NCBI GenBank assembly: GCA_022840285.1
Contig: JALHIE010000114.1
Coordinates: 1-6,372 of the forward strand
Length of the DNA: 6,372 nt
DNA from: Porphyromonadaceae bacterium
GTDB taxonomy: Bacteria > Bacteroidota > Bacteroidia > Bacteroidales > Dysgonomonadaceae
Direction of reading: 5' to 3'
In this document: positions 1-5,955 of the stretch, one piece after another
How positions within the stretch are numbered: position 1 is the stretch's first letter
Layout: each line of letters opens with the position of its first letter
The notes under the pieces: generated by a model
Seen by the model: only the letters and a program-made list of their open reading frames with translations
Databases searched by the model: none
Told to the model about the DNA's origin: nothing
Translations under genes and position numbers: made by a program

Positions 1-669
1 CAATCGGATGCACGGACGTTTATCTTCTTCAGCTCGGTGAAAGCGGCTGCGGACAGTGTGCCGGGGGATGTGCTGACGGAGGAGGTTGTTCCGGCGCCGG
101 TGGGTCCCTACGGTGAATCGAAAATCAGGGCGGAGGAATATATATTAAACAAGTTTTCAGCTGTTAGCGATCATCTATTAGCTAAAAGAGTATATATTTT
201 GAGGCCCTGTATGATTCATGGGCCGGGGAACAAGGGGAATCTGAACCTGCTGTACAACGTGGTGAAGAAGGGGATCCCCTGGCCATTGGGTGCGTATGAG
301 AACCGTCGTTCGTTCTGTTCCATCGATAACATCTCCTATGTGGTGGAGCAGCTGATTGTGAAGGAGAGCATCGAGAGCGGGATCTATCACGTGGGTGATG
401 ATGAGTCGTTATCGACCAATGAACTGATCAAGCTGATCGGTGAGTCAGTAGGTAGGAGGTCGCATATCTGGCAACTGCCGAAAGGGTTTATGAACGGTGC
501 TGCTGCCATTGGCGGGGCTTTGAAGCTGCCACTGAACAAAGAACGTTTGCGCAAGCTTACTGAGAACTACGTGGTGAGCAATGCCAAGATAAAGAATGCG
601 CTGGGTATCGACAAGATGCCGGTATCGGCAAAGGAGGGGATGCGCAAAACGCTGGATAGTTTCAGTTAA
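1..669 (+). CDS. NAD-dependent epimerase/dehydratase (extended SDR), 5' end outside the window
   Basis: The frame is open from base 1 (222 codons, then TAA), so the N-terminal Rossmann half with the GxxGxxG nucleotide-binding motif lies outside the window. GTG at 37 is internal, not a start, because recognisable family sequence (TFIFFSSV) precedes it. The visible part contains the catalytic Ser region (FFSS, residues 9-12), the catalytic pair Tyr37-xxx-Lys41 in PYGESK, the substrate-loop motif RPCMIHGPGNKGN and RRSFCSIDN, all typical of UDP-sugar 4-epimerase-like SDRs. The C-terminus (YVVSNAKIKNALGI) resembles the epimerases that precede a family 4 sugar-phosphate transferase at the end of Bacteroidales capsule loci. 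The inferred role is to make the UDP-HexNAc used by the next gene, in the cytoplasm. Exact substrate and product cannot be read from the sequence. Confidence 0.9.
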   Translation, partial: QSDARTFIFFSSVKAAADSVPGDVLTEEVVPAPVGPYGESKIRAEEYILNKFSAVSDHLLAKRVYILRPCMIHGPGNKGNLNLLYNVVKKGIPWPLGAYENRRSFCSIDNISYVVEQLIVKESIESGIYHVGDDESLSTNELIKLIGESVGRRSHIWQLPKGFMNGAAAIGGALKLPLNKERLRKLTENYVVSNAKIKNALGIDKMPVSAKEGMRKTLDSFS

Positions 670-677
670 AATTGAAT

Positions 678-1587
678 ATGGGTACATTGTTATCATAACA
701 TAATTGACAAACCAAACGATCGGAGTTCGCACAATTACATTACCATAAGGGGTGGAGGGGTCATCTGGTGGGTAGCCGCCCTACTCTACCTGTTGTTTAA
801 CCTATCCGTAACGGCCGGGTGGTTTTTGGCTGGAATCACGTTAATTGCAGGTGTAAGCTTTGTGGATGACGTAAAAGGGCTGGGACAGAAAATGCGCTTG
901 CTCTTTCACCTTCTGGCAATGAGCTGTGCATTCTACCTGGCAGGTGTCTTCGGGAGCTATCCTTGGTGGGCTATAGTTATCGGCTACGTAGTGTTTATTG
1001 GCATCGTCAACGCGTACAATTTTATGGATGGCATCAACGGGATCACAGGACTCTATAGTATAGCAGTACTGGCTTCGCTGCAGTATGTTAACCTGTCGTA
1101 CGGAAATTTTGTGCCACCGGACCTGATCTGGTACCCGATGATTGCTTCTCTAGTATTCCTTTTCTTCAATTTCCGGAAGAGAGCCCGGTGCTTTGCCGGG
1201 GATGTGGGAAGCGTGGCCATCGCTTTCTGGATTGTGACACTACTGCTAATATTGATCATAAAAACGGAGAACCTGATATGGATTGGCTTTCTGATGGTTT
1301 ACGGAGTAGATGCAGTAATGACTATTCTGCATCGTATCTACTTGAAACAAAATATCATGGAGGCGCACCGGCTCCATTTCTACCAGATACTGGCGAATGA
1401 AAAGAAAATACCTCATCGATTGGTATCGCTGATCTATTTCACGGTTCAGCTGCTCTGCTCGGCGCTTATCATCCTGTTTTATCCTGTGCTGGGATGGGGT
1501 ATCTTTGTAATCCTATTGCTGGTTTTGATGGGACTTTACATGATCAAGTTCCCGATGATGAACGCAAAAAAGTGTGATGTATGCTGA
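678..1587 (+). pseudogene. WecA/MraY-type undecaprenyl-phosphate sugar-1-phosphate transferase (glycosyltransferase family 4), N-terminus damaged
   Basis: This family moves a HexNAc-1-phosphate from a UDP-sugar to undecaprenyl phosphate at the inner membrane, starting a polysaccharide repeat unit. The core is intact: IIDKPNDRSSH with RGGG (703-756), the Asp pair in VDDVKG (865-870), NAYNFMDGINGI (1009-1044), FAGDVGS (1192-1212) and the cytoplasmic EAHRLHFYQ loop (1360-1386), set among many hydrophobic helices. The start is abnormal. An ATG 9 bases after the epimerase stop (678) reads MGTLLS and stops at 696-698. The conserved IIDKPN begins about 7 bases later in another frame, which is closed by TGA at 673. 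No ATG or GTG lies in frame before the motif; the first usual start is TTG at 793, inside the second helix, which would discard DKPN and GGG. The first membrane helix (about 25-30 residues) is therefore missing, by deletion plus frameshift or by assembly error. Family assignment is firm; whether it is functional is doubtful. Confidence 0.8.
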
Positions 1588-1982
1588 TTGACGATGATTT
1601 ACTCGATAAAGTTACGGAACAGGCAAAAGCCAGTCCCCGACTCCGCATGAATTACAACCTGCACGATTCGCTGGATGCGAAAGCGCAGCGGCTACTGAAC
1701 GCGTTGGAACCCGGAACAGTCTTGTCGGTTCACCGTCATAGCCATACCGCGGAGACCTATATCGTGCTGAGGGGCAATATTAAGGTCTTGTTTTATAATG
1801 ACGACAAAGTGCTTACAGCAGAATTCCTGATTGATCCCAATGAGAAGGAATACGGCATCCAAATCCCTGCCGGACAGTGGCATACGCTGGAAGTACTGGA
1901 AAGCGGAACCGTGATCTTTGAAGTGAAAGACGGCCCCTATGCTCCCCTGCAACCGGAGGATATCCTGGAGCCAAAGACTTAA
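1581..1982 (+). CDS. wbuC: WbuC-family cupin-fold metalloprotein
   Basis: A 133-residue single-domain cupin, full length for the WbuC family. Cupin motif 1 is textbook: Gly45, five residues, His51-x-His53, four residues, Glu58, six residues, Gly65. Motif 2 follows as Pro96-x-Gly98-xx-His101. His51, His53, Glu58 and His101 are the expected metal ligands. The N-terminal block (TEQAKASPRLRMNYNLHDSL) is the family signature preceding the barrel. The ATG lies inside the transferase gene and the two overlap by 7 bases (ATGCTGA), so translation is probably coupled; damage to the transferase start could lower its expression. WbuC proteins occur in O-antigen and capsule clusters; the reaction, if any, is not established, so a role in sugar modification is inference from location. 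It ends the polysaccharide operon, and no clear terminator hairpin follows. Confidence 0.92.
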   Translation: MLIDDDLLDKVTEQAKASPRLRMNYNLHDSLDAKAQRLLNALEPGTVLSVHRHSHTAETYIVLRGNIKVLFYNDDKVLTAEFLIDPNEKEYGIQIPAGQWHTLEVLESGTVIFEVKDGPYAPLQPEDILEPKT

Positions 1983-2041
1983 TCAGACTTAGAAGTTTAA
2001 ACCCCAATTAAAGACCTTTTGTGCTTCAACATAAAAAACAG

Positions 2042-2075
2042 AATTGATTTATACTCGGAACCAATTGATTTTTAC
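2042..2075 (+). promoter_or_regulatory. Phased direct repeat upstream of the XRE operon, possible operator
   Basis: AATTGATTTATAC (2042-2054) recurs as AATTGATTTTTAC (2063-2075), matching at 12 of 13 positions with an exact 21-base offset, i.e. two helical turns. The second copy touches the -7 box and the first lies about where a -33 element would sit. A regulator bound to both would lie on one DNA face across the promoter. Partial copies are AATTGAT at 2501-2507, just before the second XRE gene, and TTGATTT at 3151-3157, just before the peptidase start. The repeat is seen directly; an operator function is inference, and AT-rich DNA gives short matches by chance. Confidence 0.45.
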
Positions 2076-2083
2076 TATCTTTG
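2076..2083 (+). promoter_or_regulatory. Bacteroidetes -7 promoter element (TATCTTTG) for the XRE operon
   Basis: TATCTTTG matches the Bacteroidetes sigma-ABfr -7 consensus TAnnTTTG exactly. It lies in the gap after the polysaccharide operon and predicts transcription starting near 2088-2092, about 50 bases before the ATG at 2144. No good -33 TTTG is seen at the usual 19-21 base spacing, so the promoter may be weak or depend on another factor. It suggests that the XRE genes are transcribed separately from the upstream operon. Confidence 0.6.
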
Positions 2084-2143
2084 CAATAGACGGTTTTTTT
2101 GATTCTTGCCGACTTTGTATCTAACATATCAAAAAATAATAAG

Positions 2144-2476
2144 ATGGTGGCTGAAACTACAGACAAACTAAGGAAAAGACATACCGGACGGAACGTGCAG
2201 AGAGTCCGGATGTATTTTGGTGTGAAACAGCAGGAAGAAATTGAAGAAGAAATGTTATCGCAGATTGCCAATGTGCTGGGAGTCTCCTCAGAAGTAATCC
2301 GGGATTTTGACGTGGAAAGGGCTATTTACAATATCAACAATATCAGAGACAATACGTTTGAGCAGGGAGCGACATCCATTGCCCAACAGTTCAATCCTAT
2401 AGAAAAAATAATTGAACTATACGAACGCTTGTTACAAAGTGAAAGAGAAAAAGTTGACTTATTGAAAAACAAATAA
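2144..2476 (+). CDS. XRE-type regulator lacking the recognition-helix segment
   Basis: A 110-residue protein from ATG 2144. A TTG at 2099 would add 15 residues but falls almost at the predicted transcription start, so ATG is preferred. The N-terminus (HTGRNVQRVRMYFGVKQ, residues 13-29) is helix 1 of a lambda-repressor-like XRE domain. The last helices follow (EEEMLSQIANVLGVSSEVIRDF, 34-55), then a linker and an amphipathic C-terminal helix (NPIEKIIELYERLLQSERE, 84-102) likely used for oligomerisation. Compared with the next gene, 19 residues between GVKQ and QEEIEEEML are absent, which are exactly helix 2, the turn and recognition helix 3. The frame is kept; the junction is at the CAGCAG near 2228-2233. 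The protein probably cannot bind DNA as a normal XRE but could still pair with relatives. It lies 40 bases before the second XRE gene. Confidence 0.8.
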   Translation: MVAETTDKLRKRHTGRNVQRVRMYFGVKQQEEIEEEMLSQIANVLGVSSEVIRDFDVERAIYNINNIRDNTFEQGATSIAQQFNPIEKIIELYERLLQSEREKVDLLKNK

Positions 2477-2516
2477 AATTTACCGTCTGTAATTACATTA
2501 AATTGATCTATTTAAT

Positions 2517-2924
2517 ATGGAAATGGAGAACTATACCAATACTTTACATATAGGCAGAAAGATCGAAAGAGTACGCCGCCTACGGGGGATGACACAGGCT
2601 GATTTGGGGGATATTTTGGGTGTAACCAAGCAGGCAGTCTCTAAAATGGAGCAGACTGAACAAATGGAAGATGAGAGAATAAAGCAGGTTGCTGAAGCTT
2701 TGGGCGTCACTGAGGAAGGATTGAAAAAATTTACTGAAGAAACAGTTTTATATTATACGAATAATTTTTACGAAAACTCAAACGCAACCGCGACAAATAT
2801 CGGAACAGTTTCCAGTATTGAAAATATTAACCACTTCTCCATGGAACAGGCCATCAAGCTTTTCGAAGAACTGATAAAAATTGAAAGGAAAAAGTTCGAA
2901 TCTTTAAAAAAAGAGAAAGAATAG
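2517..2924 (+). CDS. XRE-family transcriptional regulator (complete HTH)
   Basis: A 135-residue protein with a full XRE helix-turn-helix: HIGRKIERVRRLRGMTQ (residues 11-27), then ADLGDILGVTKQAVSKMEQ (28-46) carrying helix 2, the turn and recognition helix 3, then MEDERIKQVAEALGVTEEGLKKF (50-72). After an Asn/Thr-rich linker, a charged helix (FSMEQAIKLFEELIKIERKK, about 108-127) probably mediates self-association. ATG 2517 and an in-frame ATG at 2523 are both possible starts. It is a paralogue of the preceding gene and precedes a peptidase, so it is the likely DNA-binding repressor of the module. The coding region stops in an A-rich stretch; the -1 frame continues with coiled-coil sequence, so the native protein may once have been about 70 residues longer. 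Binding site and target genes are unknown. Confidence 0.88.
   Translation: MEMENYTNTLHIGRKIERVRRLRGMTQADLGDILGVTKQAVSKMEQTEQMEDERIKQVAEALGVTEEGLKKFTEETVLYYTNNFYENSNATATNIGTVSSIENINHFSMEQAIKLFEELIKIERKKFESLKKEKE
2903..2912 (+). other. Possible -1 slippery sequence at the end of the second XRE gene
   Basis: TTTAAAAAAA followed by G. In the XRE reading frame it contains two X-XXY-YYZ heptamers, T-TTA-AAA (2903-2909) and A-AAA-AAA (2906-2912). A -1 slip would bypass the TAG at 2922-2924 and continue to TGA at 3122-3124. No hairpin sits at the usual 5-9 base distance. The run is equally the kind of homopolymer that loses a base by mutation or misreading; one extra A would give the same continuous protein. 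The layout is visible, but frameshifting is not shown. Confidence 0.4.
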
Positions 2925-3124
2925 AACTGCTCAACATCCTGCAGGTTTTCTCCACCCATTATATTTCCAAAAAAGCAGCGGATGAACTGACCGCTGCCAA
3001 AGACCGGGAAATCACCTGGCTGAAAGAAGAAATCCTATACCTGAGAACGAAAATGGACCGGTTGCTGGAAGTACGTCACGAAGCAATCCACCTAGTCAAT
3101 ATTTGCAGAATTGCTACAGATTGA
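2925..3124 (+). pseudogene. Out-of-frame coiled-coil tail of the second XRE gene
   Basis: In the -1 frame relative to the XRE gene, the sequence is open from 2885 (after TGA 2882-2884) to TGA at 3122-3124. It reads RIELLNILQVFSTHYISKKA, then DELTAAKDREITWLKEE and YLRTKMDRLLEVRHEAIHLV, a heptad-rich Leu/Lys/Glu sequence typical of a coiled coil. It continues smoothly from the charged end of the XRE protein (FESLKKEKE). It has no plausible start of its own: the only in-frame ATG, at 3052, leaves 24 codons. The best reading is a C-terminal extension split off by a frameshift at the A run, or reached by programmed slippage. It fills the gap to the peptidase gene almost completely. Confidence 0.55.
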
Positions 3125-3158
3125 GTAATTTTATCAGTCGAAAAGGGGTTTTGATTTC

Positions 3159-4286
3159 ATGAAAGTGAAGCATAACATAGCGAGAATTGAATTCATGATG
3201 TCGTTGTACAAGATGACAGTGGACGAATTGTTGCTTCATATAAACATGGGGCTGAAAAAGCTTATTACTGCTGATGACCTGTTCGGAGAGGAGATCGAGA
3301 TCAATCACCTGAAAAGAATAGACAAAATCTTCAATAAGGGACTTCATTATTACCTCGATGAGAAACCTCCTGTAAAAACTGAGGATGCAAGCATCTTTTT
3401 CAGAAAAGAAAATTTTATTTCCGACCTTAATCTGGAGTCACTGAAAATTGTCAATCGGTTCGAGGAACTGAAATTATCGCTGGAAGCGATTTCCAATCTT
3501 GCCGATATAAAGCGGGACCGATTATTGCCCATCTTCTCGACAAATGATAATCCGAATGATGTAGCCCTTGCACTTTCGAAACACTTGTATCCTGCTTTTG
3601 AACGTAATAAAAGAGATTTTCTGAAAGCATTGATCAATCGATTTGCAGAATACAATATCCTGGTATTTGAGTTCATCGAAACATGGAACAAGAAAGAAAA
3701 CGCCAATATCGATGGTTTCTATCTTCGTCCCAACGTGATCGTGCTGAAAAGACAACAGAACGCATTCAGCAGAGAGATTTTTACACTGATTCACGAGCTG
3801 GGACACTATCTGTTAAACATCGAAGAGGTTGAACAGATTGATGTACTAAATTTGTCCAGAAAAGAGCTATCGGCTGTTGAAAGGTGGTGCAACGAATTCG
3901 CCTTTTATTTCCTTGCCGGAGATCGTGCGAAAGAAATTTCCGAACTGGGGCGGTTGGATGAACGGAACGACTATCACTTCGACAACGTAACCCGGATATC
4001 AAGCGAGACCCACCTCAGCAAGCTGGCAATATACACCCGCCTCTTATTCAGTGGCCAGATTTCTCAGTCAAATTACGACCGTGTTAGGAGCGATCTGGAA
4101 GAAAAGTATCGGTTAAGGCAAGAGGAAAAGGCGAGACAAAAAGAGATTGACAAAATGTTGGGGGTAAAAAGCAAAGGTTCTGCACCCAAACCCATCAACT
4201 CTCCCTTGTTTATCTCAACGGTTCAAATCGCCTATTATGAGGGTATCATGAACGAAGCTGACGTGTGTAGAACACTTAATGCTTGA
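3159..4286 (+). CDS. ImmA/IrrE-family zinc metallo-endopeptidase
   Basis: A 375-residue protein of the COG2856/PF06114 type. The gluzincin-like site is complete: HELGH at residues 212-216 gives the two His ligands and catalytic Glu213, and Glu246 in ERWCNEFAFYFL is the likely third ligand. IDGFYLRPNVIVLKR (184-198) is the strand preceding the site, and SIFFRK (78-83) is the block seen at the start of this domain when an XRE-like N-terminus is present. Residues 1-65 are helical but poor as a canonical HTH. The C-terminal FISTVQIAYYEGIMNEADVC (351-370) is the usual closing helix, but the protein ends five residues later (RTLNA), somewhat earlier than I expect. Family members such as ImmA and IrrE act on XRE-type repressors. 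Beside two XRE genes, the inferred role is derepression by repressor inactivation. AAAAGGGG at 3141-3148 is a weak ribosome-binding candidate. Confidence 0.92.
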   Translation: MKVKHNIARIEFMMSLYKMTVDELLLHINMGLKKLITADDLFGEEIEINHLKRIDKIFNKGLHYYLDEKPPVKTEDASIFFRKENFISDLNLESLKIVNRFEELKLSLEAISNLADIKRDRLLPIFSTNDNPNDVALALSKHLYPAFERNKRDFLKALINRFAEYNILVFEFIETWNKKENANIDGFYLRPNVIVLKRQQNAFSREIFTLIHELGHYLLNIEEVEQIDVLNLSRKELSAVERWCNEFAFYFLAGDRAKEISELGRLDERNDYHFDNVTRISSETHLSKLAIYTRLLFSGQISQSNYDRVRSDLEEKYRLRQEEKARQKEIDKMLGVKSKGSAPKPINSPLFISTVQIAYYEGIMNEADVCRTLNA

Positions 4287-4420
4287 TGTCAGCTCACTTT
4301 TATCTATTATTACAAAGTGCTGATATAGAGCTAAAATGTCTCAAAAGAGAATAAGGATTTATCACCGGCAAATATAATTACCTCCGAAAAAGTGGTCCTG
4401 TTCAATATGAACAACTATTA
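4286..4420 (+). other. Peptidase-to-SWIM gap with a same-frame open segment broken by one stop
   Basis: An ATG overlaps the peptidase stop as TGATG (4284-4288) and opens 22 codons (MSAHFYLLLQSADIELKCLK...) to TAA at 4352-4354. The same frame is then open through KYNYLRKSGPVQYEQLL directly into the ATG at 4421. One stop codon thus separates this segment from the large downstream gene, so it may be a disrupted 5' part of that gene or a gene remnant. Another overlapping frame, ATG 4279-4323, reads MLDVSSLL and then stops. I recognise no domain in either, and no promoter is visible. Confidence 0.25.
4399..4413. repeat. Small palindrome before the SWIM-like gene
   Basis: TGTTCA-ATA-TGAACA is a perfect 6-base inverted repeat with a 3-base centre, ending 7 bases before ATG 4421. 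It could be a regulator site or a small hairpin affecting initiation. It is short enough to be chance. Confidence 0.3.
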
Positions 4421-5887
4421 ATGGGAACTGTAAAATCAAAACAAGTACGGACAATGGCAAAATACCGGAGAGATATCCGACAGGTAGCAAAAAAGTTTGA
4501 GGAGAAACTGACCGATCTTTTGTGGATGTGTTCCCGGGAGGAACTCCAACAATTTATCATCGGTTACGCTAAAGAACAACCGGACATTCACGATGCGCTG
4601 CAGAACTTTCTACTGCCGGACGTGGGGAGCACAGGATATCCGGACTACAAAAAAAGGGTGACGCAGTTATTGAAAGCCGGACAAGATGACAGGGGTTTTC
4701 GCAAGGGAGCTGATGACGGGCTAACCTCTATTGTAGATGAGCTGGACAGGATGATTTGGAAAGCGGAACGCTATGCCGGTAAAAGGCAATACAAAGAGGC
4801 ACTCGGTATCACCCTGACGGTGATGGAGCAGATAGCACTCTCCGTGGACAATATTTATGATCATGACGGCGAACTGGTTTATACCTGCAACGAGGCCGAA
4901 TCGGTCGTAGAGGAGATTATTAAAGGTGATATTCCAGATGCATTGCTCGAAACCATCGTTCCCAGATTAAAGGAGCTTCGGGAAATAGATACTTTTGAAG
5001 CATACGGACTGGCCGATATCGACTTTCTGCTCCTTTCCGCCTCTCTCAAAACATCGGATGCCGATACGGCACTAAATCTGCTTTCCAACGCTATCAAAGA
5101 GGAGAATAATCCCTATCGATGTACCGAAATGGTGAAAACCATGCTCCGTATCCTGAAGAAAGAGGGGAGAACTAAAGAGTACCGTCAAACAGTAGATAAA
5201 TACTCGTTTCTGCCGGATATCATGAGAATGAGGTTTGAATGGCTCGCGGAAAAGAATGACTGGACGGGTATTCTCAAAATGCTGGATAAGAACATGGCGC
5301 TTGCTGAACAGGAGCACTGGAGAGGTGATGTGATAAACCTGAAAGAGAGCAAACTGGAGGTGTATCAACTGATGAACGACACGGAGAATGTACGCGAGAT
5401 GGCGACCGAGCTGTTCTATACAGGCCGTGAACCAATGGTGCAGTATCATCTTCTTAAGAAAACGGTTCCCGAAAATGAATGGCCCGATTTCCTCGACCGG
5501 CTGTTGAGCAACAGTAAAAATTATCCGGGGCGGAGTGTGAATGCGGAGATATTTATCGAGGAAAGGCAGTGGGAAAAATTGATGGATTGGGTGTGGGAAC
5601 ACACCCGGCTGTCCTCATCTTACGATTCTGCCGAACCTTATGAGAAATACCTGGTGAAGCACCGTCCGGAGAGGCTACTGGACATGTACCGCCTACGGCT
5701 GATCAATTACGCCTATGGACACACCGGAAGAAAGCATTACCGCCTGATTGCCAAAACCATGCAACGGCTGCAAAACTATCCGGGCGGAGAAGCACTGGTG
5801 AAAGAACTTGCCGAGGTCTTCCACACTTACTACCGCAATCGCCCGGCAATGATGGAGGAGTTAAAGCTATTTATTTGTAAGAGGTGA
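4421..5887 (+). CDS. SWIM-zinc-finger-protein-like helical-repeat protein lacking the SWIM finger
   Basis: A 488-residue soluble, largely helical protein. Its order of segments matches the C-terminal region of bacterial SWIM zinc-finger proteins: EKLTDLLWMCSREELQQFII near the start (LxxLsxeEL-like helix), DYKKRVTQLLKAGQDDRGF, then AERYAGKRQYKEALGITLTV followed by CNEAESVVEEI, TPR-like repeats in the middle, AEIFIEERQWEKLMDWVWEH, and the ending NRPAMMEELKLFI. The CxC...CxH SWIM motif, which should precede this, is absent from the protein and from the visible upstream DNA. The gene is thus an N-terminally truncated member or a finger-less variant. ATG 4421 is the first usual start in its open frame; ATG 4454 (MAKYRRDIRQV) is an alternative. 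Its cellular role is unknown; SWIM fingers are thought to bind nucleic acid or protein, and without one it may only be a scaffold. Confidence 0.72.
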   Translation: MGTVKSKQVRTMAKYRRDIRQVAKKFEEKLTDLLWMCSREELQQFIIGYAKEQPDIHDALQNFLLPDVGSTGYPDYKKRVTQLLKAGQDDRGFRKGADDGLTSIVDELDRMIWKAERYAGKRQYKEALGITLTVMEQIALSVDNIYDHDGELVYTCNEAESVVEEIIKGDIPDALLETIVPRLKELREIDTFEAYGLADIDFLLLSASLKTSDADTALNLLSNAIKEENNPYRCTEMVKTMLRILKKEGRTKEYRQTVDKYSFLPDIMRMRFEWLAEKNDWTGILKMLDKNMALAEQEHWRGDVINLKESKLEVYQLMNDTENVREMATELFYTGREPMVQYHLLKKTVPENEWPDFLDRLLSNSKNYPGRSVNAEIFIEERQWEKLMDWVWEHTRLSSSYDSAEPYEKYLVKHRPERLLDMYRLRLINYAYGHTGRKHYRLIAKTMQRLQNYPGGEALVKELAEVFHTYYRNRPAMMEELKLFICKR

Positions 5888-5955
5888 AGTTCGCCGGCGG
5901 TAACAGTCCATTTTTAAAAACCCAAAAAATCATAGAATCAAATACGGACTTCACC
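5883..5955. repeat. Imperfect inverted repeat over the SWIM-like gene stop codon
   Basis: GGTGAAGTTCG (5883-5893) pairs with CGGACTTCACC (5945-5955): ten of eleven positions match and the other can form a G-U pair in RNA. The left arm contains the stop codon TGA and the right arm ends 11 bases before the insertion sequence. The spacer of about 51 bases contains the palindrome CGCCGGCG (5892-5899) and an A/T-rich stretch. It could be a loose terminator, a remnant of a small element, or chance. Confidence 0.35.

Noticed and set aside
1188..1400. Plus-strand 70-codon frame with CxxCG-like start (MLCRGCGKRGH)
   Set aside because: It looks like a zinc-knuckle peptide, but it overlaps the conserved FAGDVGS to HRLHF region of the transferase in another frame and is a shadow.
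2099..2143. TTG start at 2099 for the first XRE protein
   Set aside because: It would begin only about 10 bases after the predicted transcription start and adds sequence absent from the paralogue; ATG 2144 is better.
2088..2488. Inverted pair AGACGGT (2088-2094) and ACCGTCT (2482-2488) flanking the first XRE gene, as possible invertible-promoter or element ends
   Set aside because: Only 7 bases match, with no extension, no recombinase gene and no second copy; this is likely chance.
3052..3124. Independent small gene of 24 codons from ATG 3052
   Set aside because: It has no initiation signals and is the end of a longer continuous open frame, better read as the displaced tail of the XRE protein.
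4279..4323. Overlapping short frame MLDVSSLL... as the start of a PIN-type toxin after the ImmA gene
   Set aside because: The beginning resembles a PIN first strand only loosely, the frame stops after 14 codons, and no further PIN acidic motifs appear downstream.
5072..5602. Minus-strand 176-codon open frame opposite the SWIM-like gene
   Set aside because: It lies wholly within a convincing plus-strand gene, shows no family motifs, and has a composition typical of an antisense shadow.
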